A stretch of DNA of 6,988 nt, from positions 1 through 6,988 of the forward strand of contig QHOF01000302.1 of NCBI GenBank assembly GCA_003219335.1, written 5' to 3'. Origin of the DNA: Verrucomicrobiota bacterium (GTDB lineage: Bacteria > Verrucomicrobiota > Verrucomicrobiia > Chthoniobacterales > UBA10450). A model generated the notes under the pieces. The model was not told where the DNA came from and searched no databases. It saw only the letters and a list, made by a program, of their open reading frames with translations. Within the stretch, counting starts at the first letter, position 1, and each line of letters opens with the position of its first letter. Shown here piece after piece: positions 5,842 to 6,988 of this stretch. The position numbers and the translations under genes were made by a program.

Positions 5842-6208
5842 AACGAAGGGCGTATTGTAACCGAAGAACCCATTTTAGCAACTCAGATTGCACCCCCTTT
5901 AGCGAGCAAAATACAAACGCTGGCGCGCAATCCATCTTTGAACGCCTTTTGGGGCCACTTCTAGCCGCTGGCGTGCGGCATCGTAACTAGCTCGATCTGT
6001 TCCCTTCCTTCGGTTGGAGGATCGACAAGAAGACGCCCGAGAGTGGGGGCCCTCGCTAGGGAAAAAAGGGCGTGTGCCGGAACTTTAAGCTTCAGCGCGC
6101 GCGCTATTAACGTTCTGAATTGATTAATGCTCAGCACGAGATCGATTCCGCTGGTCGAGCCAGGCACGCCCGTCGTTCATGAGTGTCGAGGCTGCCTTAA
6201 CAAAAATC
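5842..6208. other. 367-bp intergenic region upstream of rpsO
   Basis: No gene can be supported here. A minus-strand frame of 68 codons (6167-5961, GTG start) has no ribosome-binding site or family features. The stretch contains the 12-nt palindrome AGCGCGCGCGCT at 6094-6105 near several 6-nt palindromes (AAGCTT, AACGTT, ATTAAT), and a minus-strand run of six T after a weak GC-rich element near 6066-6080 that could be a poor terminator for the Fn3 gene. It must also hold the rpsO promoter. Confidence 0.55.
5854..5881 (-). promoter_or_regulatory. Weak candidate promoter for rpsO
   Basis: TTGCTA (5881-5876; 4 of 6 consensus bases) is followed after 16 nt by TACAAT (5859-5854; 5 of 6). Transcription would begin about 6 nt before the ATG, giving an almost leaderless message. 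This agrees with the absence of a Shine-Dalgarno sequence but could also be coincidence. Confidence 0.3.
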
Positions 6209-6988
6209 TCAGTGGTTTTTCGTCTTTACCTGCACGACGTTGGAGTTGGGACTCGTACCGTTGCCGTTATACGCTCGTACCCGATAATAATAGGTCGTAC
6301 GCGCGCTCAACCCGGTAACATTGTAACTGGTCGTGTTGCCAACATTCAAATCCTGATAGCCAGGTACGTAATTGACAAAAGAACTGTCCCTGGCCACATC
6401 CAAGCGGTAACCTGTCGCCCCACTTACACTGCGCCAGTTCGCGGTGAAGCTGCTGGCAGTCACGTTGGTTGCCTTTAGCGCCTTTGGAGCAGCTGGCGTC
6501 CGCGCCGGCGTAGGAGTAGCCGTCGCCGTTGGGGTTGGCGTAGGCGTGGGCGTTGGCGTTGGCGTCGGAGTCGGCGTTGGCGTAGGTGTTGGCGTCGGTA
6601 TTGCCGAGCAGTCGCCAGGTCCGGCGGTGTTGTCGATAAAGCCGGAGACTGTGCCACTGAACGGCGAGGACAGGTTATTCCCAGTGGCATTCACTACTAC
6701 TACGAAGTTATGGCCCGCGGGAACGGTGAAGGAGTAGGTCGCTGTGTCGACCGTGGTCCCTAGGCCGACAATACCACTGTCACCAAGGTAGTTCGCGTCT
6801 ATATTAGTCGGATCGTAGACCTGGTCGTAGGCGACACTTTCGATGTCACCTGGCCCACCGAGTGTCGCGTTGATCGTCACGGTGTAGCAACGAGGCCCGC
6901 CGGACGTGTTGGTGAACGTAAACGTTTCGTAAGCGTGCGTTCCTGGGAAACCACCGCCGGGGCTGCTCTTAGGGGCGGAGCAGGTGCG
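6209..6988 (-). CDS. Probable secreted protein with Pro-Thr linker and C-terminal Fn3 domain, 5' end cut by window edge
   Basis: The frame is open from the right edge to a TGA at 6209, giving 259 residues and lacking the N terminus. A GTG at 6880 could be read as a start, but the frame continues upstream in the same beta-rich style (HAYETFTFTNTS), so the gene very probably begins outside the window. Residues 1 to about 128 form a Gly/Thr/Asn/Val-rich, probably beta-sandwich domain with two or three Cys. A linker of 12 Pro-Thr repeats follows (131-154), then a degenerate tail to about 166. The last 90 residues are a fibronectin type III domain, with SSFTANWRSVSGATGYRLDV and TTYYYRVRAYNGNGTSPNS as typical strands. 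Pro-Thr linkers and Fn3 domains are common in exported enzymes and adhesins, so an extracellular place is likely. The chain ends with the Fn3 domain; no LPXTG, PEP-CTERM or similar anchor is seen. The function of the missing part is unknown. Confidence 0.82.
   Translation of the reverse strand, partial: RTCSAPKSSPGGGFPGTHAYETFTFTNTSGGPRCYTVTINATLGGPGDIESVAYDQVYDPTNIDANYLGDSGIVGLGTTVDTATYSFTVPAGHNFVVVVNATGNNLSSPFSGTVSGFIDNTAGPGDCSAIPTPTPTPTPTPTPTPTPTPTPTPTATATPTPARTPAAPKALKATNVTASSFTANWRSVSGATGYRLDVARDSSFVNYVPGYQDLNVGNTTSYNVTGLSARTTYYYRVRAYNGNGTSPNSNVVQVKTKNH
6527..6598 (-). repeat. Twelve tandem 6-nt units coding Pro-Thr
   Basis: Twelve consecutive CCN-ACN units encode (Pro-Thr)12 in the linker of the Fn3 protein; degenerate units continue to about 6491. 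Third positions vary between units while the amino acids do not. Such tracts can change length by slippage, producing linkers of different length between strains. Confidence 0.9.

Noticed and set aside
6066..6085. Intrinsic terminator for the Fn3 gene (six T on the minus strand)
   Set aside because: The upstream pairing is only about 3 bp, too weak to call a terminator.
5961..6167. Minus-strand 68-codon frame between the Fn3 gene and rpsO
   Set aside because: GTG start without a ribosome-binding site, no domain and no homologous pattern I recognise. Treated as non-coding.
6444..6737. Plus-strand frame with a long Gly-Val repeat
   Set aside because: It is the complement of the Pro-Thr linker. 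The minus frame has a real Fn3 domain attached, while this frame has nothing recognisable on either side.
1..6988. Searched for tRNA genes, CRISPR repeats, insertion-sequence ends and transposases
   Set aside because: No T-arm motif, spaced direct repeats, terminal inverted repeats around a transposase or integrase gene were seen.

Overview
This is a bacterial window of about 55-60% GC (estimated by eye). All six recognisable genes lie on the minus strand, so they are transcribed from the right edge toward the left. The ribosomal S15-PNPase pair (rpsO-pnp) is a conserved bacterial gene order and fixes the core as chromosomal. A secreted-type protein with a long Pro-Thr linker and a fibronectin type III domain, an HEPN/MNT pair and structured intergenic DNA would fit a soil Verrucomicrobiota-like organism. 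That placement is an impression, not something the sequence proves.

Layout in transcription order, right to left. (1) 6988-6209: C-terminal part of a surface or secreted protein: beta-rich domain, Pro-Thr linker, Fn3 domain. (2) 6208-5842: intergenic, with no convincing gene and a weak candidate rpsO promoter. (3) 5841-5578: rpsO, small-subunit protein S15. (4) 5577-5375: leader between rpsO and pnp, with a candidate internal promoter, a 50-nt inverted repeat and a small hairpin that includes the pnp ribosome-binding site. (5) 5374-3254: pnp, a complete polynucleotide phosphorylase. A 54-nt inverted repeat straddles its stop codon. (6) 3160-2458: an HEPN gene and an MNT nucleotidyltransferase gene overlapping by 29 bp, a toxin-antitoxin-type pair. 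(7) 2457-2171: intergenic stretch with three inverted repeats. (8) 2170-1133: AI-2E/PerM-type membrane transporter. (9) 1033-1: CapA-like metallophosphoesterase cut by the left edge.

rpsO and pnp are the translation and RNA-decay housekeeping core. The hairpins before and after pnp sit where pnp expression could be controlled or its message end trimmed. The HEPN/MNT pair 93 bp downstream of pnp may be reached by pnp read-through. The transporter and CapA-like protein follow on the same strand, with no visible functional link.

I found no clearly new system. The best leads are the HEPN/MNT module beside pnp, the paired hairpins in the pnp leader, and the structured intergenic block at 2260-2457.
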